A stretch of 64,000 nucleotides of DNA from Enterobacter sp. JBIWA008 (GCF_019968765.1 NZ_CP074149.1:3534001-3598000), one strand, 5' to 3'. Shown: positions 46,623 through 57,113, counted from the stretch's first letter. Program-made: numbers and translations. The notes: generated from the letters alone by a model not told the origin.

Positions 46623-47597
46623 TTAATGGATTCCGCCAATACGATTCAGGCGTACACCGGTCGGCCATTCGCCTTCCTGTTTCTCAAAACTCATCCAGAT
46701 GGCGGTGGCTTTACCGACCAGATTCGCTTCCGGCACAAAGCCCCAGTAACGGCTGTCCGCGGAATTATCGCGGTTGTCACCCATCATGAAGTAATGTCCT
46801 GGCGGTACAATCCAGCTCGCCAGCTGCTGGCCCGGCTGGCGATAGTACATACCCAGCTGATCCTGCGCGATTGGCACAGTGAGGATTCGGTGCGTCACAT
46901 CGCCCAGCGTCTCTTTGCGCTCAACCAGACGGATGCCGTCCTCTTTGGTTTCACCTTTCGGTACCTGGAAGAACCCGCTGCTCGCTTCGCCGCCGTTACG
47001 ACGGGCAAAGGTCTGCACAAAATCACTTGGCTCAACGTTTGAGTAGGTGATTGGCAGCGCGTTTTCACAGGCGGTACCGGAGCTGCAGCCCGGCTGAACG
47101 GTGACTTCTTTCGCAACCGGATCGTAAGTTACTTTATCACCCGGCAGACCTACCGCGCGCTTGATGTAGTCCAGGCGCGGATCTTCTGGATATTTAAACA
47201 CCACGATGTCGCCACGTTTCGGGTGGCCGGTTTCGATCAGCGTTTTCTGGTAGATAGGATCTTTAATGCCGTAGGCAAACTTCTCTACCAGAATAAAATC
47301 ACCAATCAGCAGCGTTGGCATCATTGAACCTGATGGGATTTGGAACGGCTCGTAAATAAACGAACGTACCACCAGCACAATCGCCAGCACCGGAAATACC
47401 GAGGCGCCCGTTTCCAGCCAGCCCGGTTTCGGGCCAACTTTCTTCAGCGTTTTCGCATCAATCCCATCGCCAGTGGCTGCCTGTGCGGCAGCCTGACGTT
47501 CACGACGTTTTGGGGCGAAGATAAACTTATCCAGACACCACAGCAGACCCGTCACCAGGGTAGCAATGACCAGGATCAGGGCAAACATGTTCGCCAT
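46623..47597 (-). CDS. lepB: Signal peptidase I
   Basis: Inner-membrane protease (324 residues) that removes signal peptides. Two membrane segments (about 4-22 and 62-78) flank a basic cytoplasmic loop. The periplasmic catalytic domain has nucleophile Ser91 in IPSGSMMPTL and general base Lys146 in YIKRAVGLPGD. The C-terminal GDNRDNSADSRYWG motif is present. It lies 15 bases downstream of lepA. Confidence 0.98.
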   Translation of the reverse strand: MANMFALILVIATLVTGLLWCLDKFIFAPKRRERQAAAQAATGDGIDAKTLKKVGPKPGWLETGASVFPVLAIVLVVRSFIYEPFQIPSGSMMPTLLIGDFILVEKFAYGIKDPIYQKTLIETGHPKRGDIVVFKYPEDPRLDYIKRAVGLPGDKVTYDPVAKEVTVQPGCSSGTACENALPITYSNVEPSDFVQTFARRNGGEASSGFFQVPKGETKEDGIRLVERKETLGDVTHRILTVPIAQDQLGMYYRQPGQQLASWIVPPGHYFMMGDNRDNSADSRYWGFVPEANLVGKATAIWMSFEKQEGEWPTGVRLNRIGGIH

Positions 47598-47612
47598 GCC
47601 AACTCCTTAGGG

Positions 47613-49412
47613 TTATTTGCCGTCTTTACCAACATGAAGGATGGCAAGGAATGCTTCCTGCGGCAGCTCGACGTTACCGACCTGCTTCATACGCTTCTTA
47701 CCTTCTTTCTGCTTCTGCAGCAGCTTTTTCTTACGGCTGACGTCACCGCCATAGCACTTCGCCAGAACGTTTTTACGCAGCTGTTTCACGGTTGAACGCG
47801 CGATAATGTGATTGCCAATGGCCGCCTGAATCGCGATATCGAACTGCTGACGCGGGATCAGATCTTTCATCTTCTCAACCAGCTCGCGACCACGGTACGG
47901 CGCATTGTCGTTGTGGGTGATCAGCGCCAGCGCATCCACACGCTCGCCGTTGATCAGCACGTCCACACGCACCATGTTGGAGGCCTGGAAGCGTTTGAAG
48001 TTGTAATCCAGTGACGCATAGCCACGGGAAGTCGACTTCAGACGGTCGAAGAAGTCGAGTACCACTTCCGCCATTGGGATCTCATAGGTCAGCGCTACCT
48101 GGTTACCGTGGTAAACCATGTTGGTCTGCACGCCACGCTTCTCAATACACAGCGTAATGACGTTACCCAGGAATTCCTGCGGCAGCAGCATGTGACACTC
48201 TGCAATAGGCTCACGCAACTCCTGAATGTTGTTCAGCGGAGGCAGCTTGGACGGGCTATCAACGTAGATCACTTCTTTCGAGGTGGTTTCAACTTCATAG
48301 ACTACGGTCGGCGCCGTGGTGATCAGATCCAGATCGTATTCACGCTCCAGACGCTCCTGAATGATCTCCATGTGCAGCAGACCGAGGAAGCCACAGCGGA
48401 AGCCGAAGCCCAGCGCCGTTGAGCTTTCTGGCTCGTAGAACAGGGAAGCATCGTTCAGGCTCAGTTTACCGAGCGCGTCACGGAAGTTTTCGTAGTCGTC
48501 AGAGCTGACCGGGAACAGACCCGCGTAAACCTGCGGTTTCACCTTTTTAAAGCCTGGCAGCGCTTTATCTGCCGGGTTACGCGCACCGGTCAGGGTATCG
48601 CCCACCGGCGCACCGAGGATGTCTTTAATGGCGCAGACCAGCCAGCCTACCTCGCCGCATCTCAGCTCGGTACGGTCAACCTGTTTTGGCGTGAAAATGC
48701 CCAGACGGTCGGCGTTGTAGACCTGTCCGGTACTCATTACCTTGATTTTGTCGCCTTTACGCATGGTGCCGTTTTTAATACGCACCAGTGAGACAACGCC
48801 CAGATAGTTATCGAACCAGGAGTCGATAATCAGCGCCTGCAGCGGGCCATCCGGATCGCCTTCCGGGGCCGGAATGTCACGTACCAGACGTTCCAGCACG
48901 TCGGTTACGCCCACACCGGTTTTCGCGGAGCAGCGCACGGCATCGGTCGCGTCAATGCCGACAATATCTTCAATCTCTTCCGCTACGCGCTCAGGATCGG
49001 CGGCTGGCAGGTCGATTTTGTTCAGAACCGGCACAACTTCGAGATCCATTTCCATCGCGGTGTAGCAGTTTGCCAGGGTCTGGGCTTCAACGCCCTGCCC
49101 GGCATCCACCACCAGCAGCGCGCCTTCACAGGCCGCGAGCGAGCGTGAAACCTCATAGGAGAAGTCAACGTGGCCTGGGGTGTCGATAAAGTTCAGTTGA
49201 TAGGTTTCACCATCAGCCGCTTTGTAATCAAGCGTAACGCTCTGCGCTTTAATGGTGATACCGCGTTCGCGTTCCAGGTCCATGGAGTCCAGAACCTGGG
49301 CTTCCATTTCACGATCAGACAGGCCACCGCAAATCTGGATAATACGGTCAGACAGCGTCGACTTACCGTGGTCAATGTGAGCAATGATCGAAAAGTTACG
49401 TATGTTCTTCAT
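47613..49412 (-). CDS. lepA: Elongation factor 4 (LepA)
   Basis: Ribosome-associated GTPase of 599 residues, thought to aid translation initiation or back-translocation and 30S assembly. GTPase motifs are [13 protein letters not shown] (G1), DTPGHVDF (G3) and NKIDLP (G4). EF-G-like domains II, III and V and the LepA-specific C-terminal domain follow. The N-terminus [17 protein letters not shown] is standard. First gene of the lepA-lepB unit. Confidence 0.98.
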   Translation of the reverse strand: MKNIRNFSIIAHIDHGKSTLSDRIIQICGGLSDREMEAQVLDSMDLERERGITIKAQSVTLDYKAADGETYQLNFIDTPGHVDFSYEVSRSLAACEGALLVVDAGQGVEAQTLANCYTAMEMDLEVVPVLNKIDLPAADPERVAEEIEDIVGIDATDAVRCSAKTGVGVTDVLERLVRDIPAPEGDPDGPLQALIIDSWFDNYLGVVSLVRIKNGTMRKGDKIKVMSTGQVYNADRLGIFTPKQVDRTELRCGEVGWLVCAIKDILGAPVGDTLTGARNPADKALPGFKKVKPQVYAGLFPVSSDDYENFRDALGKLSLNDASLFYEPESSTALGFGFRCGFLGLLHMEIIQERLEREYDLDLITTAPTVVYEVETTSKEVIYVDSPSKLPPLNNIQELREPIAECHMLLPQEFLGNVITLCIEKRGVQTNMVYHGNQVALTYEIPMAEVVLDFFDRLKSTSRGYASLDYNFKRFQASNMVRVDVLINGERVDALALITHNDNAPYRGRELVEKMKDLIPRQQFDIAIQAAIGNHIIARSTVKQLRKNVLAKCYGGDVSRKKKLLQKQKEGKKRMKQVGNVELPQEAFLAILHVGKDGK

Positions 49413-49571
49413 ATAGTTAAATAATTATGCCTTACGAATTCCTGGAGGCCGCTGTTCTTAGCCTGACGTTTTTCAGTGCGAAAACGCAGCATTCTACACT
49501 ACATCCTCGCTACCTGGAAATGCACTTAGAAGCAGGTATAGCGTGAAGAAAGGCCGTTTTCTGTTTTAGGG

Positions 49572-49607
49572 TGTAAAAAATGATAAAGCCCGATGGATCA
49601 CCGGGCC
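49572..49607 (-). terminator. Terminator at the end of the rpoE-rseABC operon
   Basis: On the minus strand GCCCG (49606-49602), a nine-base loop, CGGGC (49592-49588), then TTTATCATTTTTT. The rseC stop codon lies in the loop, so the terminator overlaps the coding end. The gap to lepA (185 bases) holds nothing else I recognise. Confidence 0.65.
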
Positions 49608-50074
49608 TCAGAAGAGAGCGTTTCAACACGAAGCTGGTCTGGCGCCAGCCCAACGCTGAGAATGACAGGCTGCCATTCCTCGCGCGCGGCGAGCGTCGGA
49701 GAGAGCCCTTTGGCAAGCCAGAATCCTCCCATACCACCTAATGCGGCACCGCACATGGCGGCCACATCGGTACCAAAGAACATCTGAAACAGGCCGCCCA
49801 TGATAAACAGGCCAACCAGAGGAGAGAGATACACCAGCATAGCGGAGCTGAGCAGGCTGCCTTCCGCGATGCCCAGTTCCACCTTTTGTCCCGCCATCAG
49901 CGGCTGTTCGCTTGGCACAGAAATCGTGTGCGATGTTTGTGGCCCGAGCTTATTCAGCACGCGGCTGCCGCAGCCGGCGCGAGATGCGCAGCTATTACAT
50001 GAGGCTTTTACATCGCAGCTCACCAGCGCTATGCCGTTCTGCCACGAGACAACCGTCGCCCACTCTTTGATCAT
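49598..50074 (-). CDS. rseC: SoxR-reducing / sigma-E regulatory protein RseC
   Basis: Inner-membrane protein of 158 residues. The N-terminal cysteine cluster (CDVKASCNSCASRAGC) suggests an Fe-S or redox site. Two membrane segments follow (about 78-98 and 103-125). It positively affects sigma-E in E. coli and, with the Rsx proteins, helps reduce SoxR. It overlaps rseB by four bases. Confidence 0.96.
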   Translation of the reverse strand: MIKEWATVVSWQNGIALVSCDVKASCNSCASRAGCGSRVLNKLGPQTSHTISVPSEQPLMAGQKVELGIAEGSLLSSAMLVYLSPLVGLFIMGGLFQMFFGTDVAAMCGAALGGMGGFWLAKGLSPTLAAREEWQPVILSVGLAPDQLRVETLSSEAR

Positions 50075-51024
50075 TGTGCGGCCCTGAATTTAATGCTGTC
50101 GGAGATGCGCTTCGCAGTTTGCGGAGGAAGTTCACCCACAATGGTGATCTCTGCATTATCACGTACCGTTGTACTCACCGTACGGCGCCCGGTACGCAGC
50201 ATTTGTTCAGCGCTGTTTGCCGTTGCACGATTGATATTCACCGAGAAGCTGAACAAACCATCCGAATAAAGGCGCGATTCCACCGGCGTTTCAATCGTTG
50301 GCAGCTGACGACGGCTGCTGGACACTTCACTAAACCCTTGCGGGATCCAGGCAGGTACCCAGTTGAAATTAACGGAATCCCCGGCAGGAACAGAAAGCAG
50401 CGGCGGCAGGCTGGCCTTAGCCAGATTCTGCATGCTGTTGCCAACCTGATTGTTCACGCTGAAGGAGATAACCCGGAACTGTTCCAGCGTTTCACCGTCA
50501 CGGTCGAGCAGGTCTACACGCATGGGGAGTTTGGTTTCGGCATCAATCCAGACAATATAGCTGTAGCGCGTTCCATCACGGGCAACAACGCGAATTACCT
50601 CGCACAGTCTGTCCGCGATGCGGGTACGCCCTACCGAAATAAAATCGTAGTAAGGGGCAAGCCGTTTGAAGTCGGTGTAAATGAGTGACGGCAGGGAATC
50701 AACGATATAGTCGCCATTCAGCGTGAAAGGCTCCAGGCCTGGCTCGAAATAGCTGATCTCGTTACCACGCTGGACAACTTCCCGGCGCGGGCCATCCATC
50801 TGTAAAAGCTGGGCGAGCGGCTGGTTATCAAGACGGGCATGACGATAGCGTAACGACTCGACGCCCTGCTTATTGATGCTGATAAATGCCAACTCATAAT
50901 TGAGTGACTGGCTGGCCAGATTCATTTGCTGCAACAACGCCCCGGATGAAACATCAGCCGAGGCGTTGGCAGAGAAGAACAGGCTACCCGCCATCAAAGA
51001 CATGGCGAACCAAAGTTGCTTCAT
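50071..51024 (-). CDS. rseB: Sigma-E negative regulator RseB
   Basis: Periplasmic protein (317 residues) that binds RseA and protects it from DegS; displaced by LPS intermediates. Signal peptide MKQLWFAMSLMAGSLFFSANASA, then a LolA/LolB-like lipid-binding domain and a smaller C-terminal domain that contacts RseA. It shares one base with the rseA stop. Confidence 0.97.
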   Translation of the reverse strand: MKQLWFAMSLMAGSLFFSANASADVSSGALLQQMNLASQSLNYELAFISINKQGVESLRYRHARLDNQPLAQLLQMDGPRREVVQRGNEISYFEPGLEPFTLNGDYIVDSLPSLIYTDFKRLAPYYDFISVGRTRIADRLCEVIRVVARDGTRYSYIVWIDAETKLPMRVDLLDRDGETLEQFRVISFSVNNQVGNSMQNLAKASLPPLLSVPAGDSVNFNWVPAWIPQGFSEVSSSRRQLPTIETPVESRLYSDGLFSFSVNINRATANSAEQMLRTGRRTVSTTVRDNAEITIVGELPPQTAKRISDSIKFRAAQ

Positions 51025-51674
51025 TACTGCGATTGCGTTCCTAAAGTTTGGTTTCCGGGCACCTGCACAGCAGCTTGCTGTGTCTGCGCCTGCTCAAACT
51101 GAAGCTGTTCAGAGTGCAGACGACGCTGCAACTCGTAATCCTGCAACATCGCATTAATGCGACGGCGCTGCTCCTGAACCTGCTGTTGCTGACCGCCGCT
51201 GGCGGATGCATCAGCCGGTACGCCCAGGCTTACCGGGCTGGCTTTGCCCATCATCGGCAGTGTGTTAAACACTGGCGCTTCTGGCTGCTGATTAGTTTCA
51301 GACTGAGTATTATAGTGCTGGACGCCAACAATAACTGCAAGCGATACGCATGCAGCCACACCCATTTGGGTAAGCTGGCTGGCCCACGGACGCACCTTTT
51401 GCCAGAACGGCATTTTCTGCCACTGGTGAGGCGCGGGTTGAGCTTCAGGAATCAGCGGAGTGGTCTGATGAACAGGCTCATTCTCAATCGCCGCCATGAC
51501 GCGGGCTGAGATATCGAAATGGAGAACCTCGCCGGTGTCACCGCGAAGGGTGTCACGGATGAGATGGTAACTCTCCCAGGTCTCTTGCATTTCGGGAGAA
51601 TGAGAAAGCTCGTTGAGCAGCTCACTATCTACCGTTTCACCATCCATTAAAGCGGAAAGTTTTTCTTTCTGCAT
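51024..51674 (-). CDS. rseA: Anti-sigma-E factor RseA
   Basis: Single-pass inner-membrane protein of 216 residues. The cytoplasmic part (1-95) holds sigma-E inactive, the membrane segment (about 101-118, MGVAACVSLAVIVGV) is cut by RseP, and the periplasmic part by DegS. The Q-rich C-terminal region (QQQQVQEQRRRINAMLQDY) resembles E. coli. The start MQKEKLSALMDGETVD was chosen over a longer reading that runs into rpoE. Confidence 0.97.
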   Translation of the reverse strand: MQKEKLSALMDGETVDSELLNELSHSPEMQETWESYHLIRDTLRGDTGEVLHFDISARVMAAIENEPVHQTTPLIPEAQPAPHQWQKMPFWQKVRPWASQLTQMGVAACVSLAVIVGVQHYNTQSETNQQPEAPVFNTLPMMGKASPVSLGVPADASASGGQQQQVQEQRRRINAMLQDYELQRRLHSEQLQFEQAQTQQAAVQVPGNQTLGTQSQ

Positions 51675-51705
51675 GCCTAATACCTTTTCCAGTATCCCGC
51701 TATCG

Positions 51706-52281
51706 TCAACGCCTGATAAGCGGTTGAACTTTATTATCAATAGCTTCTCGCGCACGGAAAATTCGTGAACGTACCGTGCCGACCGGACAATCCATGATAG
51801 CGGCTATCTCTTCATAGCTCAGACCATCCAGCTCCCGTAACGTAATTGCCATGCGTAAATCTTCCGGGAGCGACTCGATCGTGCGAAAAACGATTTGTCT
51901 CAGTTCTTCTGACAACATTAAGTTCTCAGGGTTCGAAATTTCTTTCAAAGCGCCGCCACTTTCGAAGTTTTCGGCGTCAATTGCGTCCACATCACTTGAC
52001 GGCGGACGACGGCCCTGAGCGACCAGATAATTCTTTGCCGTATTGACCGCAATACGGTACAGCCAGGTATAAAAAGCACTATCTCCCCGGAAAGAATCCA
52101 GCGCGCGATAGGCCTTAATAAAAGACTCTTGCACCACATCAGGCACATCGCCTGACGGTACATAGCGGGAAACCAGGCTCGCCACCTTATGCTGGTAGCG
52201 GACCACCAGTAGGTTAAAGGCTTTCTGATCTCCCTTCTGGACCCGTTCAACCAGGACCTGGTCCGTTAACTGCTCGCTCAT
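51706..52281 (-). CDS. rpoE: RNA polymerase sigma factor RpoE (sigma-24)
   Basis: ECF sigma factor for envelope stress (191 residues) with sigma region 2 (VPDVVQESFIKAYRALDSFRGD) and region 4 (LDGLSYEEIAAIMDCPVGTVRSRIFRARE). The start MSEQLTDQVLVERVQKGD equals E. coli; an in-frame upstream ATG is part of the leader. Translation probably couples to the leader cistron, whose stop overlaps the ATG (ATGA). It transcribes its own promoter at 52366-52393. Confidence 0.98.
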   Translation of the reverse strand: MSEQLTDQVLVERVQKGDQKAFNLLVVRYQHKVASLVSRYVPSGDVPDVVQESFIKAYRALDSFRGDSAFYTWLYRIAVNTAKNYLVAQGRRPPSSDVDAIDAENFESGGALKEISNPENLMLSEELRQIVFRTIESLPEDLRMAITLRELDGLSYEEIAAIMDCPVGTVRSRIFRAREAIDNKVQPLIRR

Positions 52282-52361
52282 CCGAGGTAATGTCTCCCCA
52301 AACCTAAATTCCACGCGTTATCGAAACGCCACTCTAAAAATACCGCACTTTGAGCAAGCAC
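52278..52361 (-). CDS. rseD: Leader cistron upstream of rpoE (RseD-like)
   Basis: A small frame ends in TGA overlapping the rpoE ATG (ATGA). Its last part (EWRFDNAWNLGLGRHYLG) agrees with the E. coli leader as I recall it, which suggests selection on the peptide or on coupling. The start is unclear: the ATG I recall in the E. coli leader is replaced here by TTA. GTG at 52361 gives 27 residues but sits at the transcription start of the sigma-E promoter. TTG at 52385 would need a transcript from further upstream. GGGGAGA before rpoE could bind CsrA. Confidence 0.5.
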   Translation of the reverse strand: MLAQSAVFLEWRFDNAWNLGLGRHYLG

Positions 52362-52365
52362 CAGA

Positions 52366-52393
52366 TTAGAGTGTCTGATCTTCAATAAGTTCC
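52366..52393 (-). promoter_or_regulatory. Sigma-E dependent promoter of rpoE
   Basis: Minus strand GGAACTT (-35), 16-base spacer, TCTAA (-10), the standard sigma-E architecture, giving a start near 52359. This is the autoregulatory promoter of the rpoE-rseABC operon. The rest of the 390-base gap up to nadB probably holds further promoters that I cannot assign. Confidence 0.85.
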
Positions 52394-52704
52394 TTAACGC
52401 CTTTGTTTTTGTTCATCGCGCCGCAGACTGTTCATTTTCTCTCATTATAAGTCTGTTCACGATACGCACCACTTTCTGACAAGAAACATCTTTTTCCCGC
52501 CAGAAGAGTAACGCAACACAGGCTTTATTTCACCACAAAATCTGACGCTAACGATCTGCTTCGCAAAATAATTTCACTCATTTACCCTCCGTTTACCCCC
52601 GCTTACGAGTTTAGCCTTTGCGACAGCCTCTAAAAAATACGTGCGATACATCGCATTCAGGTGCTATTCTGACCCAACAATGTTTAGTAAATTAAACAAT
52701 AATC

Positions 52705-54324
52705 ATGAACACAACACCTGAACTCCATTGTGATGTACTGATCATCGGCAGCGGCGCTGCCGGTCTCTCTCTGGCGCTGCGCCTGGCCGAGCATCAAAAC
52801 GTTATCGTTCTGAGTAAAGGACCGATAAGTGAAGGTTCCACGTTTTATGCTCAGGGTGGCATTGCCGCCGTGTTTGATGAGACAGACAGCATTGCATCCC
52901 ACGTTGACGATACGCTAATTGCCGGAGCCGGGATCGTGGATGCGCACGCCGCAGAGTTTGTCGCCAGCAACGCCCGTCACTGCGTTCAGTGGCTCATCGA
53001 CCAGGGCGTTTTATTCGATACCCAGGTTCAACCTAACGGTGAAGAGAGCTACCACCTGACTCGCGAAGGCGGCCATAGCCACCGCCGCATCCTGCACGCA
53101 GCGGATGCCACCGGAAAAGAAGTGGAAACCACGCTGGTCAGCAAAGCGCTGAACCATCCTAATATTCGCGTTCTCGAGCGAAGTAATGCCGTTGACCTGA
53201 TTATCTCAGACAAAATTGGCCTGCCCGGCACGCGTCGCGTGGTGGGTGCCTGGGTCTGGAACCGTAATAAAGAGAAGGTGGAGACCTGCCAGGCGAAGGC
53301 TGTGGTACTGGCGACGGGCGGCGCTTCAAAAGTGTATCAGTACACCACGAACCCGGACATTGCCTCCGGAGACGGTATCGCTATGGCCTGGCGCGCAGGC
53401 TGCCGGGTGGCAAACCTCGAGTTTAATCAGTTTCACCCAACCGCCCTGTTCCATCCTCAGGCGCGCAACTTCCTTCTGACGGAAGCCCTGCGCGGTGAAG
53501 GCGCTTATCTGAAGCGCCCTGATGGGTCCCGCTTTATGCCCGACTTTGACGCCCGGGGTGAACTGGCCCCGCGTGATATCGTTGCCCGCGCCATCGACCA
53601 CGAAATGAAGCGCCTTGGCGTGGACTGCATGTATCTCGATATCAGCCATAAGCCAGCAGAGTTCATTCGCCAGCATTTCCCGATGATTTACGAAAAGCTG
53701 CTCAGTCTTGGCATTGATTTAACGCGCGACCCGGTGCCAATTGTGCCAGCAGCACACTATACCTGCGGTGGCGTAATGGTTGACGATCATGGACGTACCG
53801 ATGTGGATGGTCTGTATGCTATCGGTGAGGTCAGCTATACCGGACTGCACGGCGCGAACCGTATGGCCTCTAACTCGCTGCTTGAGTGTCTGGTGTACGG
53901 CTGGTCGGCGGCGGAAGACATCACGAAGCGCATGCCTTACGCCCGCGAGACAGAGCACCTGCCAGCCTGGGATGAAAGTCGAGTGGATAACCCGGACGAG
54001 CTGGTCGTGATCCAGCACAACTGGCATGAGCTGCGGCTGTTTATGTGGGACTACGTAGGGATTGTGCGCACCACGAAACGTCTGGAACGCGCCTTGCGCC
54101 GCATCACCATGCTGCAGCAGGAAATTGATGAGTATTATGCCAATTTCCGCGTATCCAATAATCTGCTGGAGCTGCGCAATCTGGTGCAGGTTGCCGAGCT
54201 GATTGTTCGCTGCGCGATGATGCGTAAAGAGAGCCGCGGGCTGCACTATACCCTGGACTACCCGGATCAGCTTGCTGAGTCCGGCCCGTCGATACTCGCC
54301 CCGCAGGTTTACATAAACAGATAA
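52705..54324 (+). CDS. nadB: L-aspartate oxidase
   Basis: FAD enzyme (539 residues) that makes iminoaspartate, the first step of de novo NAD synthesis. N-terminal dinucleotide motif [15 protein letters not shown] and the succinate-dehydrogenase-like motifs HFPMIYEKL and [21 protein letters not shown] are intact. It is divergent from rpoE and overlaps trmN by 16 bases at its 3' end. The start has no strong Shine-Dalgarno sequence. Confidence 0.98.
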   Translation: MNTTPELHCDVLIIGSGAAGLSLALRLAEHQNVIVLSKGPISEGSTFYAQGGIAAVFDETDSIASHVDDTLIAGAGIVDAHAAEFVASNARHCVQWLIDQGVLFDTQVQPNGEESYHLTREGGHSHRRILHAADATGKEVETTLVSKALNHPNIRVLERSNAVDLIISDKIGLPGTRRVVGAWVWNRNKEKVETCQAKAVVLATGGASKVYQYTTNPDIASGDGIAMAWRAGCRVANLEFNQFHPTALFHPQARNFLLTEALRGEGAYLKRPDGSRFMPDFDARGELAPRDIVARAIDHEMKRLGVDCMYLDISHKPAEFIRQHFPMIYEKLLSLGIDLTRDPVPIVPAAHYTCGGVMVDDHGRTDVDGLYAIGEVSYTGLHGANRMASNSLLECLVYGWSAAEDITKRMPYARETEHLPAWDESRVDNPDELVVIQHNWHELRLFMWDYVGIVRTTKRLERALRRITMLQQEIDEYYANFRVSNNLLELRNLVQVAELIVRCAMMRKESRGLHYTLDYPDQLAESGPSILAPQVYINR

Positions 54325-55046
54325 AACGCCTGGGTCAGAGCAGTGTAATCTTCGGAATAACGCTGGTCTGGCCCACGGATCACCATTCGGTCATTAAAGC
54401 ATTCACCCTCTTTTGGCGAGAGCGCCAGCAGAACGCGGTGCGGCAGTCGACCTTCCGTATCCGAAATATCGGTACGCAGACGTAACGTCCAGCCGATCTC
54501 CTGCGCGATACCGATAAACGTGTTGCCGGTACTCTCTGGCAGGACCACACAGAAAAAACCTTCTTCGGAGATGAGTTCTGCCGCACTGGTAAGCAGCGCT
54601 TTATGATCGAGAGAGCCGGTATAACGCGCCTGTTCACGCTCGGGTGTCCCGCACTCAACGCCGGGCTCGTAATAGGGAGGGTTGCTGACGATCAGATCGT
54701 AACGCGCGGTTTGTTCAGGCGCCCAGGCGAGCACGTCTGCGCATTCCACCTTCATTCGGGCTGCCCAGGGGGATTCGGCCATATTGTCACTCGCCTGCTC
54801 TGCGGCCTGCGCGTCCAGTTCGACGGCGTCAATGATGACATGTTCTTCCGTACGCTGCGCCAGCATCAACGCCACCAGCCCGCTGCCGGTACCAATATCA
54901 AGAATACGCTTAACACCTGCGACAGGCGCCCACGCTCCCAGTAAAATACCGTCTGTACCGACCTTCATGGCACAGCGATCGTGGGCGACAAAAAATTGTT
55001 TAAACGTAAAACCATCGCGGCGCAGCTGCGCTTTGAGTTGAGACAT
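54309..55046 (-). CDS. trmN: tRNA1(Val) A37 N6-methyltransferase TrmN
   Basis: SAM-dependent methyltransferase of 245 residues (E. coli YfiC) that makes m6A37 in tRNA1(Val). The motifs are [18 protein letters not shown] for SAM and the catalytic NPPY in [11 protein letters not shown]. The start [19 protein letters not shown] was chosen for family length; a much longer in-frame reading extends through the promoter region into srmB and is rejected. It is divergent from srmB. Confidence 0.95.
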   Translation of the reverse strand: MSQLKAQLRRDGFTFKQFFVAHDRCAMKVGTDGILLGAWAPVAGVKRILDIGTGSGLVALMLAQRTEEHVIIDAVELDAQAAEQASDNMAESPWAARMKVECADVLAWAPEQTARYDLIVSNPPYYEPGVECGTPEREQARYTGSLDHKALLTSAAELISEEGFFCVVLPESTGNTFIGIAQEIGWTLRLRTDISDTEGRLPHRVLLALSPKEGECFNDRMVIRGPDQRYSEDYTALTQAFYLFM

Positions 55047-55178
55047 GTCAGGCCAACCTTCTAAGTGAAACTGGAGTAGCATAGGGGAAAGCGAAGTGGC
55101 CGAAAAGCGATATCCATACAAACAGATGAAGATTACAGCCGTAACGTCTATAATCAGCGCCCCACACAGAGGTAGAAC

Positions 55179-56507
55179 ATGACTGTAACGACTTTTTCCG
55201 AACTTGAACTCGATGAAAGCCTGCTCAATGCACTTGAGAGCAAAGGCTTTACACGCCCGACCGCCATTCAGGCAGCGGCCATTCCGCCTGCGCTTGAGGG
55301 CCGCGATGTGCTCGGTTCTGCGCCAACCGGCACGGGGAAGACAGCAGCCTATTTGCTGCCTGTGTTGCAGCATCTGCTCGACTTTCCGCGTAAAAAATCT
55401 GGCCCGCCGCGTATTTTAATCCTGACGCCTACGCGCGAACTGGCAATGCAGGTTGCCGATCACGCACGTGAACTCGCGGCAAATACTCATCTGGATATCG
55501 CCACCATCACCGGCGGCGTCGCGTACATGAACCACGCCGAAGTGTTCAGCGAAAACCAGGACATCGTCGTTGCTACGACGGGCCGCCTGCTGCAGTACAT
55601 TAAAGAAGAGAACTTCGACTGCCGCGCGGTTGAAACGCTGATCCTCGACGAAGCTGACCGTATGCTGGACATGGGCTTCGCACAGGATATCGAACACATT
55701 GCAGGGGAAACGCGCTGGCGTAACCAGACGATGCTGTTCTCTGCCACCCTCGAAGGGGAAGCGATCAAAGACTTCGCAGAGCGTCTGCTGGAAGATCCGG
55801 TGGAAGTCTCGGCGACGCCGTCCACCCGTGAGCGTAAGAAAATCCACCAGTGGTACTACCGCGCGGACAACCTTGAGCACAAGGTCGAATTGCTGAAACA
55901 CCTGCTGAAGCAGGAAGATGCTCTTCGCACAATCGTATTTGTGCGTAAGCGCGAGCGCGTGCACGAGCTGGCTGAGATGTTGCGTAACGCCGGGATCAAC
56001 AACTGCTATCTTGAAGGCGAGATGGCGCAGATCAAGCGTACCGAAGGCATCAAGCGCCTGACCGACGGTCGCGTTAACGTGCTAGTTGCGACTGACGTTG
56101 CCGCTCGCGGGATCGACATCCCGGACGTCAGCCACGTCATTAACTTCGATATGCCGCGCAGCGGAGATACGTACCTGCACCGTATTGGCCGTACCGGCCG
56201 TGCGGGCCGCAAAGGGATTGCGATTTCACTGGTCGAAGCGCATGACTACCTGCTGCTGCAGAAAATTGGCCGCTATGTTGATGAGCCGCTGAAAGCGCGC
56301 GTTATTGACGAACTCCGCCCGACCACGCGCGCCCCGAGTGAAAAGATGACGGGTAAACCGTCCAAGAAAGCGCTCGCGAAACGTGCTGAGAGAAAAGAGA
56401 AAGAAAAAGAGAAACCGCGCGTGAAGCAGCGCCACCGCGATACCAAAAATATTGGTAAGCGCCGAAAGCCAAGCTCTGCCGCACCAGAGACGAAAACTGA
56501 AGAGTAA
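55179..56507 (+). CDS. srmB: DEAD-box RNA helicase SrmB
   Basis: Helicase of 442 residues (E. coli 444) that helps early assembly of the 50S subunit. Motifs are Q region (GFTRPTAIQ), Walker A (SAPTGTGKT), DEAD in [16 protein letters not shown], and the C-terminal [10 protein letters not shown] and [12 protein letters not shown] basic C-terminal tail ([20 protein letters not shown]) binds RNA. A terminator shared with grcA follows. Confidence 0.97.
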   Translation: MTVTTFSELELDESLLNALESKGFTRPTAIQAAAIPPALEGRDVLGSAPTGTGKTAAYLLPVLQHLLDFPRKKSGPPRILILTPTRELAMQVADHARELAANTHLDIATITGGVAYMNHAEVFSENQDIVVATTGRLLQYIKEENFDCRAVETLILDEADRMLDMGFAQDIEHIAGETRWRNQTMLFSATLEGEAIKDFAERLLEDPVEVSATPSTRERKKIHQWYYRADNLEHKVELLKHLLKQEDALRTIVFVRKRERVHELAEMLRNAGINNCYLEGEMAQIKRTEGIKRLTDGRVNVLVATDVAARGIDIPDVSHVINFDMPRSGDTYLHRIGRTGRAGRKGIAISLVEAHDYLLLQKIGRYVDEPLKARVIDELRPTTRAPSEKMTGKPSKKALAKRAERKEKEKEKPRVKQRHRDTKNIGKRRKPSSAAPETKTEE

Positions 56508-56537
56508 AAAAAAGCCGGGGATTTCCCCGGCTTTTTT
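56506..56537. terminator. Bidirectional terminator between srmB and grcA
   Basis: AAAAAAAAGCCGGGG-ATT-TCCCCGGCTTTTTT: GC stem with A-run and T-run, at the srmB stop. It can end both convergent transcripts. Confidence 0.9.
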
Positions 56538-56557
56538 ATTCCCCCCTGCTGAAGCCG

Positions 56558-56941
56558 TTACAGGCTTTCAGTAAAGGTACGGGCGATAACGTCGCGCTGC
56601 TGTTCTGGAGTCAGTGAGTTAAAGCGAACCGCATAGCCGGACACACGGATGGTCAGCTGTGGGTATTTTTCTGGGTGCTCAACCGCGTCCATCAGCGTTT
56701 CTCGGCGCAGTACGTTAACGTTCAGGTGCTGACCACCTTCGACACGCACTTCCGGTTTCACTTCCATTGGAATTTCACGGTATTCGATTTCGCCCAGTTT
56801 GCTCACCGGCACGATTTCATCTTCAGCAAAACCCGCTTTGGCTACGACACAGCGCGCTTCGTTTTTCTCGCTGTCCAGCAGCCAGAAAGAATTGAGCAGA
56901 TCGTCATTTGCAGCTTTAGTAATCTGGATACCTGTAATCAT
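56558..56941 (-). CDS. grcA: Autonomous glycyl radical cofactor
   Basis: Small protein (127 residues, YfiD) resembling the C-terminus of pyruvate formate-lyase; it replaces the damaged glycyl radical region after oxygen exposure. The glycyl loop [13 protein letters not shown] carries the radical Gly. Two FNR boxes upstream at 57047-57060 and 57100-57113 indicate strong anaerobic induction. Confidence 0.97.
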   Translation of the reverse strand: MITGIQITKAANDDLLNSFWLLDSEKNEARCVVAKAGFAEDEIVPVSKLGEIEYREIPMEVKPEVRVEGGQHLNVNVLRRETLMDAVEHPEKYPQLTIRVSGYAVRFNSLTPEQQRDVIARTFTESL

Positions 56942-57046
56942 GTGTTGCCTCCCTAGGCTACATTAACTGATGTCGGCCTCTAGCGGCCAATTGGTAAAAC
57001 CATTGTTTCTTGTGTGTATATATATCATTCACACCCCGGCGATTTA

Positions 57047-57113
57047 TTGATTTAAATCAACAAAAACACCAACCACATAAAGAGTGTGGTTTGAATTTAT
57101 TGTTTTAAATCAA
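57047..57113 (-). promoter_or_regulatory. Tandem FNR sites of grcA
   Basis: TTGATTTAAATCAA (57047-57060) is a perfect FNR box. TTGTTTTAAATCAA (57100-57113) has one mismatch. Their centres are 53 bases apart, the spacing known for E. coli yfiD (-40.5 and -93.5). That geometry predicts a transcript start near 57013, just downstream of a TATATA-rich -10 region. The remaining part of the 313-base gap up to ung carries no other feature I can name. Confidence 0.85.

Noticed and set aside
55047..55373. 109-residue N-terminal extension of TrmN
   Set aside because: It runs through the trmN/srmB promoter region and into srmB; the family start at 55046 gives the standard 245 residues.
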